Below are positions 25,001 through 37,270 of a DNA stretch of 64,000 nucleotides, one piece after another (positions within the stretch are counted from its first letter, which is position 1; each line of letters starts with the position of its first letter). The stretch lies in contig JAQPZY010001332.1 in NCBI GenBank assembly GCA_029931535.1, positions 1,819,001 to 1,883,000 of the forward strand, given 5' to 3'. Made by a program: the position numbers and the translations under genes. The notes beneath the pieces are model-generated. The model made no database searches. It was not told the DNA's origin and saw only the letters and a list, made by a program, of their open reading frames with translations. The DNA is from Margaritifera margaritifera (lineage: Eukaryota > Mollusca > Bivalvia > Unionida > Margaritiferidae).

Positions 25001-25364
25001 TATAATAATGCAACAAACTATTAAAATCGCCATAGATATTGTTCAACTATATCTACTTAATTTATTCATCGTTGAAAAATGTGTATAAACTCCAAATTCT
25101 TGGCGAGCAACCGTTTTTCCGAGCGTGTCAGAATTTTTCTATTTCCGGAAAAACTTCCATGGTTCGTGCCACTGAATAAAAGCCATGTGACATAAGATTG
25201 GAATGTGACAATAAGGCCAAGGTATAGACATTGATCGTTTATGCTGTCCCAATATTATTAATATTTGTATCTGATATATATTTCACTTTCAAATGCATAT
25301 TGACTGCAATACAACACTTACAAATAATGATGACAACAATATAAAAGAAAAAAATCTGATGCAT
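22057..25364 (+). repeat. Left 3.3 kb inverted arm of the outer element
   Basis: Uninterrupted arm of 3,308 bp that serves as the reference for the unoccupied state of the right arm. Its first 210 bp carry six CCTTGGACA-type motifs (22104, 22154, 22175 inverted, 22197, 22240, 22252). It also holds a perfect hairpin (arms 22122-22134 and 22141-22153). Short open frames at 23311-23631 (+), 24431-24661 (+) and 24633-24905 (-) recur in the right arm with high identity, but no family is recognised. Confidence 0.82.
23122..23153. other. Perfect 13-bp hairpin inside the left arm
   Basis: TTCCACCTGGAAT (23122-23134) and ATTCCAGGTGGAA (23141-23153) are exact inverted copies with a 6-base loop. A decayed counterpart lies in the right arm near 31417-31440. 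Confidence 0.8.
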
Positions 25365-25579
25365 ATTATATTACACTTTTCTCTTTTCATAACAAATTTG
25401 TAAAAAAAAAAAAAAAACAACCCGAAAACATGAACTATATACACATAATCACATAAATTCACTAGTCTTTTCCCCCACTGGACACAACCTATTGATATTG
25501 ATATGCTAGTCTTGCTCTTTTTGCAGCCTTGGCAAAGATTTATTTTGCTTTTCTTTTTGTCACCACCGACTTTTTGGGC

Positions 25580-26134
25580 TCAATGTTCAATTTTTTCTTT
25601 TCATTCTCAGCAATGGTTTTTTCCTTTCAAGCTCCTCCTTATATTGTCGATATGCAGTGCGCATATTCTGACACAGGGTTACATCTGCCCTCTCATGTAA
25701 GAAATCTTCCTTCTTAAAATAGTTTATTGCACTTTTTCCAGATGCCTTCAGGCCATATTTGATGTTCTGTACTGAGTTGTAGTTTGAATGTTTTATGCTC
25801 CAAACTCTTCCAGCCGCAATTGGTGTAGTTCAAATCTTTCTTGCAAAGATCACAAAATGCCAGTCCTCTTAGTGTTCAGTTTTCTTATGAACTGACCAAC
25901 TACATTTCCATCGACTTTCCGCTCAAGCCATTCCAATTTCCACACATTTTTCAAACCTTTATCCAAACTTTTTGTGTCCTGGTCTCTGTCAATAACTCTA
26001 GACACCATCTTTTGCAAGCATTCTTCTTTTTTTCCATTTCCATCAGTTTCTGTAATGCGAAGATTCATTGGATGAGTAGAAACTTTTGACCAATCACAAT
26101 GCTCTTTACAACGATCGTCTGTTAAATAATACAC
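25580..26134 (-). pseudogene. Broken BED/TTF-like zinc-finger protein gene
   Basis: The minus strand reads LDKGLKNVWKLEWLERKVDG and NVVGQFIRKLNTKRTG, then after a +1 frameshift near 25860 AFCDLCKKDLNYTNCGWKSL EHK (CxxC...H), and after another shift NYFKKEDFLHERADVTLCQN MRTAYRQYKEELERKK. A CxxC-x8-C/x-H arrangement followed by a basic helical segment suggests a BED/TTF-type zinc finger of a hAT-related or host-like protein. At least two frameshifts break it. It may be a remnant of the transposase that once moved the outer element, or an unrelated passenger. Confidence 0.5.
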
Positions 26135-26406
26135 GGAACGAATACTTTATATGGATCGTTTCGGAATGGGACTGCACAGACCATTTTTTTAAAAACCGGA
26201 ACGGAGATGATATAAAAAATGGACTATATCGAAAAAAATCTGATTCAAGTCAGGAGAAAAGCGGAATTCCGCTTTGAAACAGGGGAAAATCATGTCTGAT
26301 TAATCCCGATTTCTTGAAGGCTTTAACACTTCACTGATTTTATTGTTAATCATCGCCTCTTTGATGTACAGACATTTCTTCTGGATCAATTCTGTAAAAA
26401 AAAAAA

Positions 26407-26410
<4 letters not shown>

Positions 26411-26446
<36 letters not shown>
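26411..26446. repeat. (TA)n microsatellite
   Basis: About 18 TA repeats preceded by an A run. It lies in the centre of the outer element. No function is implied. Confidence 0.9.
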
Positions 26447-26449
<3 letters not shown>

Positions 26450-27862
26450 TTGAAAATATAAAATGTAATGAATAAAACAAATAGTACACATACAACATTA
26501 CTGTTATTGGCAGCCTTAAATTTACAAATCATGTTTGGAATCCTTTAGTTCTGAATAAAAAAAAAAACATTTTATTTCTGAAACAAGGTATTAACCCTTA
26601 AAACGCTATATTTCTATAACAGACTGTTCTTCGAATTTGGGACCACCATTCTAAATTGCTGACAACAAATATACTCAGGATTATATTCTGTTCTGGGCTC
26701 AATGTCTTACAAGTTCATCCAAAAATTACAAATACTTACCATAAATAACCCAAAGTTTTGTTTGGTCCTCTATGGCTGGCCTAGCAGGTGTTTTTTTGTT
26801 TGCTACTGATCCAGTCAAACTTCTTCCTCGCATTTCCTCAACAGTATATAATGTTCAGAAAAGAAGTTTGAATACTTTGCCAAAGTCATTTGCATCTTCA
26901 ACATATCTCCAGAGTTGATCCTAAAATAGTAACTTAACTACATAAATGGAAACTTTACAAAAAAAATGACTTTATCAATTATATATGTAAAACTTTAACT
27001 CTTAGGACTATTCATATTTAATGAAATTTAAGTCTACCCATTTGTGACTCTGTGGTTATGCAGGATGTTACAAGTGTGATGTCTTAACCTACATTTATTA
27101 TTATTTTTGGAGTGAAAATGCATCCATATGTGGCACCATTATATATACATACTTAATATAGCCGACCACTACAAGTAGGTTGCTGATACACTGATCTACT
27201 ATAGCTGATCACCCAAAGCAGGTGGCTTACTAAAATTCAAATAAAAGAAAACACAATGAAAACGTCCAACTTTTAAATGCCATTATCTGCCACAACTTTG
27301 AGTGTTAGCTGTTCAAATCAGGACCACTGTTCACATGTTGGTTTTCTTTACCTTTTTGTTAGTGGGAAAACCACAACAGAGATTTTTGAGATGGCAAAGG
27401 CAATGTAAAAACTTGGTTAATGTAACATGAACTTATCTCATGTTAGGAAAAATGATTCTACAGGAATTTGAGGAAAACTATGCATTCTGAAATTTGTAGC
27501 AAATATTTTAATATAAGAAAGAAAGAAGCTGTTATGAAAAAAATCTTTAAAAAAATTCACAACATATTTAAATATGACAATTTTTATCAAAAAGCAATAT
27601 GAAAAAACAAAATTAAAAAATGCATCAGATTTTTTTCTTTTATATTGTTGTCATCATTATTTAAAATGTAAGTGTTGTATTGCAGTCAATATGCATTTGA
27701 AAGTGAAATATATATCAGATGCAAATATTAATAATATAGGGACAGCATAAACGATCTATGTCTATACCTTGGGCTATAATGATTGTCACATTCCAATCTT
27801 ATGTCACGTGGCTTTTATTCAGTGGCACGAACCATGGAAGTTTTTCCGGAATTTGGAGTTTA

Positions 27863-29365
27863 CCGTAATCACTGTAAGTCTTGGGACACGAAAAAATAAT
27901 TATTTTTTTCCGTGGCCCAAGACTTATACACACTTAAAAAATATAGCATTTTCACTGTCCCAACAATTATAGACACAAAAAATGTCTGACGAAATTGGCA
28001 AAATTGGCAAGATCGCCACGTCAATAAACTGTTATAAACTACTATGATTGTTTTTATGTTATTATTTTGCATGTATATATTTTCCGATTTCTCCAACATG
28101 AAATAAAATAAAGGCAAATAAAGACTTCACAATTCACGGGTCGTTTCGGGTTTACCTTGAGACCTGTTTTATAGTGTACAGTACTTACACAGTGCAAATC
28201 GTATGCAGACTTTGCTTTATTCATAGTTTTTACCAAATCGCTTTCTTCAAGATCACAAATTGCTATTTTATATGGTATGATCCACACGCTAAAGAGTTAC
28301 AGTTTGTCAGTGATATAAGCGATTTTACATAGTGATGTAATCTATATAAAAAGATACACACGTTTAATTATATAAGGTAAACCAGCATTTATTCACATAA
28401 CTGTTATATATACATTAAACAATGATCATAATATAGGTTAAAATTGTGAAGATAGATCGACTTTAGAAGATCATCATCGATCCATTCAAGTTTTGTGTTT
28501 CGGCTTAATATAAAATCGTAATTTTCCAAACATTATTCATTCCACTTTGGCTTCTCTCTCTCTCATATGCAGGAATAACACACACACTTCATTAACGTCA
28601 AATTATTTTTCTTGAATTTTATTATTTTCTAAATTCTTTATCATGTACTGTATTAGTAGCCATCACTGGTGTAGTTCTTCGATGTGTGATTTATCTTTTA
28701 CTCAAGAATTTTAGTATGATTACTGTAGCTGAGTATACAGGTACTTAAGGCCGCTTACATCAAAGCAAACTCCCGCCGAGTTTAAACGGTATTACAGTTA
28801 TTTTCAAAGCATTATTTCTAAACTTCTTTATCGTATTTTAGAGATATTATAGAAGTTTAGTGCAGTGGTGCCTATGATTCGAAACCAAGGGATGTACTTC
28901 AAACGGCGCAAGTTAAAATCTTCAATGTACATGTGGTGACGCCATGATGTATAAACAAGCTCACTAAATGCGAGCGTTGAATCAAACGCTATTTTCGTTG
29001 TTGTCATACTGGTACCACATTTTAATGAGTTAGGTATTTACATTTTCAAGGCAAAACAAACTAATTACTGATGACTTTCAACAATTTTAATGCAGTAATG
29101 CATAAACTGACAATAATTCATAATGATAGTCCCTTTAACAACAACGAAGTCTTTTTTTTTTTTTTAAATGTCGTTGAGTTCGATAAAATACATCGATCGA
29201 TTAGTAGGAAAAATAAAATCTCTAAGGTGTCCCAAGACTTATAGTACATGAAAAAATTGCTATAATTTCGTGTCCCAACTTTTATAGGTCATAAAAAAAT
29301 TACTTTTGAAAATAATTAAGGGTGTCCCAAGACTTATGGTGTCCCAAGACTTACAGTGATTACGG
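27863..29365. mobile_element. 1.5 kb non-autonomous TA-flanked element
   Basis: Perfect inverted ends start CCGTAATCACTGTAAGTC (27863 rightwards, 29365 leftwards, about 28 bp in all) and are bordered by TA on both sides (27861-27862 and 29366-29367). The left arm of the outer element keeps the unoccupied site (...GTGTATAAACTCC... near 25081). GTCCCAAGACTTAYAG and variants recur just inside both ends (near 27877, 27921, 27956, 29229, 29272, 29324 and 29341). No transposase frame exists, so it would depend on an enzyme supplied elsewhere, plausibly of the Tc1/mariner group given TA targeting. Confidence 0.8.
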
Positions 29366-32300
29366 TATACTGCACATTTTTCAACGATGAATAAATTAAG
29401 TAGATATAGTTGAACAATATATATGGCAATTTTAATAGTTTGTTGCATTATTATAACATAAGCGGTAAAATTCACGTTGAAAGCACGAACCATGGCATAT
29501 CACGATATCGTACACGAGCATATCACGAGCATATATAACCGCATTTTTTTCTTCAAAGGTATGGAAAAATGACCATCTTTGGTTAAATGTGCAAAAATTT
29601 GCAAATTTCTGCTGTCTATTAGAAGAAAAAAAAGTCCCAACAGAAAATGGAATGCGATAACAAGTTCGAATTTAATTTGGTAATAACGTCACCCTATTGT
29701 CGATAACTGACAATAAGATTGCACCGATAACTGCAGTGTGGCAGGCAGTATCAGTAAATGATACTGATATGCCAAACGATCGTCTCAATGATTATGTAGT
29801 GCAAGATTATACACTTGAATCATTTGACGTATTAAATCCTAAGGGCAAAACTGCGTACAGATATTAAGTGCCTGCCAATCATCTTCAGTCTGTAAACCAG
29901 CAAAATACAACACAACATGGATTTTACTTACCAACATGATAACTCCATGACCTTGGTTCGCTATAGTTATCTCCAGGGCTGTATGATCAGCTGCTGCACA
30001 GGTATTGGTATTACTTGCAATGAAATTTCCCAAATCAACAAGCAAAAAAACATGTCTTCGAATTCAATAATGGAGCCTGTTTGAAAGCGAGGCTGTCGCG
30101 TAAACAAGGGAAATAACCGCCGTTACTATCTCGATAATGATGGTATCAGTCGCTGAAAACTGCATTTCATAGTGTATAATTTTCTTTTCATTTTTTTTAA
30201 ACCCAGATTTGTGTAAATAATCCTTTATAGAATGCAGGTAGGATGGAATGGGTATCCCTTGCTCTCTCACTCAAAGAAAACAATAATTAAATCCAGGATA
30301 TATACATTAAAGTTTATATTTAATATAACAAGAACTGCCAGTTGTGTTACTTTTTCTGACAGCAGTAACAACAGGGCCAGGTATAATATGTATCATAATA
30401 AGAAGGAAAATAAAGATTCAAAAGAATGAAATTTTATAAATAATGATGATTTTTTTTCTTTGGGATTAAAAGAAAATCATTATTTAATCATTGATATTGT
30501 ATGGAAATTTACTATACAGGAAATAAAATCAAACAGATTTACTATTCTGTAATTTATGAATAATGATTGAGTTTATTATTTTATTATTATTATTATTAAA
30601 AGTTTTTAAATTTATCACAATCAAAAAATGTAGCATAGATCTGGTAATAATATCAAGTATTTAACAAAATTGAACTACTGGAAATTAAAAGATAATCTTC
30701 ATATTTCATTTAAGGTATTTAGAATACGAGTACAAATTTATACAAATTTATACTTTGCAAAAATTATGTGATATATATTTACCAAACTCGGTTTCTTCTG
30801 TGCTCTGGTTAGCTTATTCATGTTGCATTTATTACTTAGCAACACTTCTGCTGTTTAAATGTATTTTTTTAACAACTTTTTTTTACAAAGCTAAATGCCT
30901 TGTTGACAGTTTGAAACACTCTAGAAGAGAATAGTAAGAAAAAAGTCCTGCATGCAAGAAATTCCAGTTTGTATTTTTATAGTGCACTTTGCAAATTTAA
31001 AATGATCACCACTGTCACAAAATTCTATAATTACTGCAGATATTAAATTTTGCTTAACAAATTCAAAGTATATATTCATGGTTAGGTCTCTGCAAATGGA
31101 AAACCATATAATAAAGCCCTTATTTTTAGTTATCTCTGGTAAAAGTTCTTTATTATGAACTTGTACAAAAATCCTCCTCCTGTGAATTCTAAGTCCAAAA
31201 TATCGGCCTTCTGCAAATTTCAAAGTCCAGTTCACCTTAATTCTAAACCCAAATTTCCACCTTGAACAAATTTCAAAGGAAAAAATGACGTCTCAGAACA
31301 TGACTCTCAGTGTTTTCCTCCATAGCCAGGTGGAAAAATGTAGAATTACGTCTCAGATGAGAGGCATAAGTCGGACTGAAATCTTACTGAAATCATGTCT
31401 CCTGCTCAATTCCGCCTGGAATATTTCCATTCCAGGTGGGGTCTCAATGATGGGTGGTTTCCGCCTCTCCATTTCATATGGGCATGCCAATCATCCATGC
31501 TATTTTTTCAGACTCAGTTGTATATTTATAATTATTATTCTTGTAACTAATGTGAAAAATAAACAGTGCCATGCAATTTTTCAGAAAAATGTGTACACTA
31601 ATACCATGATAATTTATTATCCTTCTATACCAGTACTTTTAATTATCATTCCTGTAACTTACACACAAAGGCAAATTTCAAGAAAAATGCCATATGTCCC
31701 TTTAAGCATTGAAGACTTTACTTTAGATTCAGTTGTTAGAAAATATAGTTTTACAATTGTCCCATATGGTTACAGGGTGTTAGAACTGGGACCACTGTGT
31801 TACACTAACATGATTGTATGAAGTGATTAAAAGTATTAAAAGTGTATGAATGCTTAGAATTTCTCTAACTTTGGGATTCCAGCATGTGTGTAGGTTTTGG
31901 TTCTATATCTCATATTTTTATCTCCATGTAAATGATATGTGAAACCAAAATCTGTGTTCATGTTTAGCACCATATTGCCTGAACTGAGATGGTGCACTGT
32001 AAAACCCATGCCAATCAATCAACAATAATTCATAGTCATTTTTTTATTCAAATTGTAGACTTGTTAGTTGTTTTGAAAATGACAAACATTATTCATTTTA
32101 ATAAACTGTAAAAAAAAGTTCTGATTAAATATACAGAAATCTCTAAGTGCACAGTTAAAATAATATACAAAAAACAAAGTCCATGTCCTAGCTAATAATT
32201 TTCTAAGTCTACATTTCTGAGCTATGTCCGAGCTAAAAAATTACCAAGTTCTAATTTCCTAGGTTTTTCCGAGCCAAAAATAAACTAACGGCTAAAACAC

Positions 32301-32475
32301 GGTATTGGTGCTGAGAGTAGTCTCACTCACTTAAAAAATTGAAATGTTTGATAGAACATTTCAATGAAGCTCATTATATACCCTAGGGTGTCCCCTAGTC
32401 AGATCAAGTTAGATTTAGCTTGAACATGCATGCGATTTTGTTTAACCATTATTTCAATTCATTGGTATAACAACA

Positions 32476-32489
32476 GTTACAGACACTAC
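32476..32489 (+). promoter_or_regulatory. 14-bp motif GTTACAGACACTAC, copy 1 of 7
   Basis: Exact copy 187 bp inside the left end of the transposon. The other exact copies are at 32831-32844 (+), 33180-33193 (+), 36363-36376 (-), 36708-36721 (+), 37092-37105 (-) and 37257-37270 (+). None lies in the coding exons. Subterminal repeats of this kind are usually transposase-binding sites; that role is inferred. Confidence 0.75.
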
Positions 32490-32830
32490 ACTTGGTGTAT
32501 AACATGCAAGAAAAACAGCATGAAAACTTTAAAACTTTATTTTTTTTCACAGTAACATCAGTAACAGGATATCAACATTTAAAGTAAACAGCATAACTGG
32601 AAGTGGTAAACAACTTAATAACAAAATCAAAACATCTATGACAAAGGTATCACTAAGAAAAAAAACCTAACCATGAAACTTTTGCATAACAAACATAAAA
32701 GACATAGAATAATCTTATTTAGGCATTTATCTAACACCAAGAAGAATATTTAAACAAACAAAATCATTAATACTGGCCAAAAGTATTGCAAACTTCCATA
32801 AGAGTCAGAGGTACATTGTCCATAAAATTG

Positions 32831-33193
32831 GTTACAGACACTACAAAACTATAGCATTTCAATACAGCTGCAGAACCATACATATCTCCATAAAATTCAC
32901 TTCAAAAATAATTCAACATGAACACATTGACTAGAATTATTCATTAAATGAATGTTGATTAGTTAATAAAATGATAAAACCACATTGTAACAGGTATATG
33001 TCCAATACTTGTGTTAAAATTATGAACTGGTAAATAGCACTTGAAAGTTTAATACTAAATAGTGTTTGTAAGAGTAAAATATTGAAGTATAATGAATGTT
33101 CAATAAATCATAGTCACTAAAGTATTGTTCAACCCAAGGTGCTGACTCAAACACAGACCCATATGTGATTGATCTTAAGGTTACAGACACTAC
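32831..33193 (+). promoter_or_regulatory. 14-bp motif copies 2 and 3 (32831-32844, 33180-33193)
   Basis: Two further exact GTTACAGACACTAC copies, one ending only 25 bp beyond the stop end of the gene (33218). All three copies on this side have the same orientation. Confidence 0.75.
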
Positions 33194-33217
33194 ACATTAA
33201 ACCTTGACTTTATATTG

Positions 33218-36099
33218 TCATTTCAAATAGAAGTGCTTATGATTTTTTTCCAGATTTGACTTGAGCTTAGACAATTCAGCTGCATTAAACTTGAAATGAC
33301 CCCTTTCATTGACTATTTGTGGAGCTTTTACCCTGTACAAGATAGCATCTAGAGCCTCTTGTGAATAATCATCTTTTTCAGGCCAAACATACATGTTGCC
33401 AGACTTTCTCATGTATTTAAGTCTAACTTCGTTATGAAGAATGTCTATTACTTCTGCTAAGTATACATCTAGAGGTCCCTTCTTTGGCTTAAGTCCTACA
33501 GCAACAAATTCTCCAGGGTGGTATTTCTCTATTGGTTTCTCTGTGTTGGTTGGTGCTTTTTTGTCAACTTTGATCTTCTTTGTCACAATATTTTGTCTTT
33601 CTGTTGACTTCCGTTTCTTATTAGGCTTTTCGCTTGTTGCTGAGTTATGATCTTTCTGGTTACTTCCTTGTTTTCTTTTCTTGTCATTATTTTCTATTGT
33701 TGATGGATTCTTGTCTTTAAGTTGTTTTCCTTTCTGACTTAAATTATCTTTATTGAGTACTAACTTTCTCATTTCCCAGGCATTAACATTTTCGCTGAAG
33801 TTGCATCTCCCGTCAACCTTCATGCATTGCTCACAATAACAGCTCAGATTTCTTATGCTCAGTTCATAATCATTGCTTCCTGACTTTACAGCATGTAATT
33901 TTCTTGTACCTTGCAGTGTTTGCACATCAGTTTCTTCTCTATTTCTCTCAACATCTTTAACAAGGATGAACTCCCTTCTCGAAACTGTTTTAGCTTCATT
34001 ATCTGTATTTTCCATTTTCAGTTTCTCTGTACAGAAATGATATACATCTTCTGCACAACCTATCACCTTTCTATTGCTGATTACAGCTCTGTAGCAAGCA
34101 TTCTTGACTGTCGCACCGAGACCATCGCAAACACTCTTTCCATGTGATGTTTCGAAATAATTTCGTGTTACAGATGGCTTTTTCCTCAGACTTATGTCAG
34201 CAAAGGCTTTCTTCCCCTTATACTGGGCAGCACAGCCATCTGTCCACTCATGGATCTCCTCTACTTTCACACCTTTCTTCTTCAGAATTTCTATAGCTTT
34301 GTTCTCAAAAGTGATAGCTAAGTCTGCATCATGTTTGGTTTCTTCACTGATGCCAATAATGGCATGCTTTATCTTGAATTCTTTTTCTCCCTGTTTTTCT
34401 GCATAGTAACACATGATTGGATGTATTGTAACTTGGTTCCTGTCGAAGAATCCAGATTGTACTTCACTTTGAAAAACACACCCATAGTTCTCACTAAAGT
34501 CCATGACCATAGCAATAGAACCCTCACCAATTCCATCAACACAAATTCGCATCTGTTGCTGTTGCCATTTGGCCCTGAAAACGTGCTCTGGATACTCTTG
34601 CATGTCAGTTTCTAAGCATGTAATTAATGTTTTTATGTCTGTTTCTTTAGGCACACAGGAGACGCAACGCTTTACTTTATCATCTTTTGCTATTTCTATA
34701 CTTTCCCATTGATGCCATGATATCTGCCTGTCACTATACTTTTCAACAAATGGTTTAAGGTAACTCTGCAAACATTTCACACCGCATTGTTTGCATTCTC
34801 TTCTTAAACATTTAATAGCTGGATTGGTGTCGTATTTACAAAAAGTAGCATCACTTAAGCTTTTCTTATCTACTGAAATTTCATCCAAATCTCCATTTTC
34901 TTTCACTGCTTTTTTTACATTTGTTAGTGCCTCACTTTTTAGGGCCACGTTACAGCACTTTTGGCATAAGCATGATCTTCTGCTTGTTTCAGACACCTTT
35001 TTAACATTCACTGGTTTCAATTTAGAAAATGAAGTTAATCCTATTTTGTGACTATGGTTCCTTAACTTGTAGTCTTTGTAGGCTTCTTCTAATGTCATAG
35101 TCATCACATGTTTTTGAAGTATTTCTTTTTGACCACCTTTTCTTACTTTCACAGTTTCACGTTTATTAGGCACTTCCCTACTGATTTCTGGACTTAGAAA
35201 AAAATCTTTCACAGATTTCTTTAATGGAGAGTTAAGTGCATCCCTTCTTCTTTTTCTTTGTTTCGTCTCCCACCATGTAGAACTAGGTTTTTGCCCTTTC
35301 ACTGATACTTTGAAATACTTTTTTAGTCTGTGTCTTTTATATTTCTTCAGTAATGCGTCACAAATGATGTTGTATGCATGTTTCTTTGCACCCCCTTTCC
35401 TTGTTTTCACTTCTGAAATGCTCTCTGACACAGATTGTATAACAGTATCTGTCAATTCAAGTTTTTTTCTGCAATCCGGTGTCATTATCATTATATTCCT
35501 ATTTAGAAACTTTGATGTTGATGGAGATTCAATTAATTTACTTATGATGACTGCTTTTCTCTTTGGGGTATTTGGTAATACTTCCTTTACCTTTTTTAAT
35601 TGTCTGTACAGAGTTGCTTTAGGTAACACTTTATTCATTGGTGAATCTCTGGCTGACCCAGTATTTCCTATTTCACAATCAGTCTGAATACACTCTTGCT
35701 GTATACTTTCATTCAGTTTGATACGCATTCTCCATGCTTGGGTTCTTTTCACAGCTTCTTTCTTCTTTCTACTTAATTCAGCAGTTTTCGGACTTCTTAA
35801 ATCAACACTCTTATTAACCGATATTGCCAGGGCTGCTTTTTCTTTCTTTTTCTGGCGATACCTTTTCATTTCTTCACGTTTTTTCCTTCTTAATTCTTGT
35901 TGAAGATTTGAATCGGAAAGTGATTGCTGTTTTTTTAGTAGTCTTGCATCTTTTCTTCTTTCTCTATCAACCCTTTTTAGCTCCTCATGTTTCGCCTTAT
36001 TTTCCCTCTGTTTTTTTCTCCAGGCTTGTACCTTTAGCCTCGTCTTCTCCCTTCTAGCTTTAATAATCTGTTCATCTTCTTCTGGCTTATCTTTGCTTC
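33218..36099 (-). CDS. Transposon protein, exon 2: DDE-like transposase of unknown superfamily
   Basis: Exons 1 and 2 give about 973 residues with no stop or frameshift. In order (rough positions): a Lys/Arg-rich coiled coil (26-105, with AWRKKQRENKAKHEEL); a basic linker; Cys clusters near 390-396 (CLCQKCC), 444-456 (CLRRECKQCGVKC) and 492-495 (CVSC), likely zinc-binding; a core with VMDFSENYGC (D547), EWTDGCAAQYKGKKAF (D634) and TSHGKSVCDGLGATVKNA (H666, D672); CYCEQC (767-772); a basic, nuclear-localisation-like stretch (810-860); and a C-terminal module (about 873-955) with GEFVAVGLKPKKGPLDVYLA...VWPEKDDYS...RGHFKF, which looks like a small beta-barrel reader. D547, D634 and D672 would give an RNase H-fold triad, D(86)D(37)D, but this is inference. 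A possible AATAAA lies at 32541-32536. The likely role is excision and insertion of its own element. Confidence 0.8.
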
Positions 36100-36362
36100 C
36101 TAAAAGCAAACAACTTCATTCTCATTTTTGTTCCTCTATGTATACGGATGAAATTTAGACTTTACAAAACATACTTGTAATGAGTACGCAATATGCTTTC
36201 ATACATAAGCAAACTGGAATAACCTGTAGATTCTTAAAGAAAAGTATCTGATTGAAAAAGAAATAGCATAAAACCTGATGATTATTCAATGTTCTAGCAT
36301 TTACAATGATTGCACACTTTCCTTAATAATGTAAACAACAGTCGGGTCAATTCACATGTCTA

Positions 36363-37270
36363 GTAGTGTCTGTAACCATTTGACAATATCAGCAATGTAT
36401 CCAATACTAAGTCTGAGCTCATTGAATTCTCATAATATTTCTGTTTGAATTTACTAGTCTAATGATATGGAATGCAAAAATACTCAGTTTCAATTGCATA
36501 TTGTAAGAAATCACTGAAAATGTTGCCTGTTATCAGAAATCTAGATGAAAGAAACTATAAATATACCAAAATATTACAAATTGCAGACAGACAATATGTC
36601 AAAATTTAGCCTTACACATCAATACTGTAATAGGAAACATAATTTGGCTTCATTTTTTTAAAAAAAAACAGGGATAAAGTCATAGACAGTATAAAAAGGG
36701 GATATTGGTTACAGACACTACAATTTAAGAGTGTGGTTTACCATTCAATACAAACTTACCAGAGTTGTTCCCAGAGGTTTGCTTTTGTCGTCTTCCCATG
36801 TCTTAGGGATGTACCATGGTAAAGAACAGAAAAAGTAATTAGGCAGCTTCTTCTAGGATAAGAAATTCAGGTTACATTGTCTTGTAGTAAATTACTCAAA
36901 CAGACAGTGCTGCAAGAATGATGCAATATTCAATCAAGAGAGTTATTGCATCACTTTTTTGCTCTTGGCTGCAGAGGTAAATAGATGATGCAACATTACA
37001 TCACATAAGATGGAACTTTCTATTGAGAAAAACAATGTTTTAATGACAAGTAGAACAATACTTTTATCTTTCATTTTTTATACCTGTTTGCGTAGTGTCT
37101 GTAACTTTTTTTATTGAGTTGCTGTTTTTTAATGGTACAATACAGCACCACCAATTTTGGCCAACTTAGACATCACATGGATACACATGAGCCTTTGTAG
37201 GATTTATACTTTTCCATAATGAAACAACAAAATTATTGCCATATAAACTTGTAAAGGTTACAGACACTAC
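36363..37270. promoter_or_regulatory. 14-bp motif copies 4 to 7 around the transposon's promoter side
   Basis: Exact copies at 36363-36376 (-), 36708-36721 (+), 37092-37105 (-) and 37257-37270 (+). Two fall in the gene's intron and two upstream of its ATG (36799). Orientations alternate here, unlike the other side. Binding upstream of the start could let the enzyme repress its own gene; this is speculation from position. Confidence 0.7.
36760..36799 (-). CDS. Transposon protein, exon 1 (start)
   Basis: ATG at 36799 begins MGRRQKQTSGNNS and runs into a strong donor, CTCTG|GTAAGT, at 36760/36759. It leaves one base that joins GA at 36099 to give Gly, so the frame passes cleanly into exon 2. 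I chose this start because the long open frame in exon 2 has no ATG near its beginning (it opens with TTG) and is preceded by an acceptor TTGTTTGCTTTTAG. The 660-bp intron contains two of the 14-bp motifs. The exon is inferred from splice signals and frame only. Confidence 0.72.

Larger units (their letters stand above)
25365..27619. other. Centre of the outer element, between the two arms
   Basis: This 2.26 kb stretch is present once. It carries a broken minus-strand zinc-finger gene (about 25580-26134), a (TA)n tract at 26411-26446, and otherwise AT-rich DNA from 26500 to 27619 in which I see no frame or repeat. Confidence 0.6.

Noticed and set aside
31285..31821. 178-codon open frame on the plus strand in the right arm
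   Set aside because: The matching stretch of the left arm (22874-23267, minus) is broken into two frames, the composition is low-complexity and hydrophobic, and there is no recognisable domain. I treat it as chance.
33441..36057. Plus-strand frames opposite the transposon protein
   Set aside because: They are shadows of the minus-strand coding exon, rich in Phe and Ser from the complement of Lys-rich codons.
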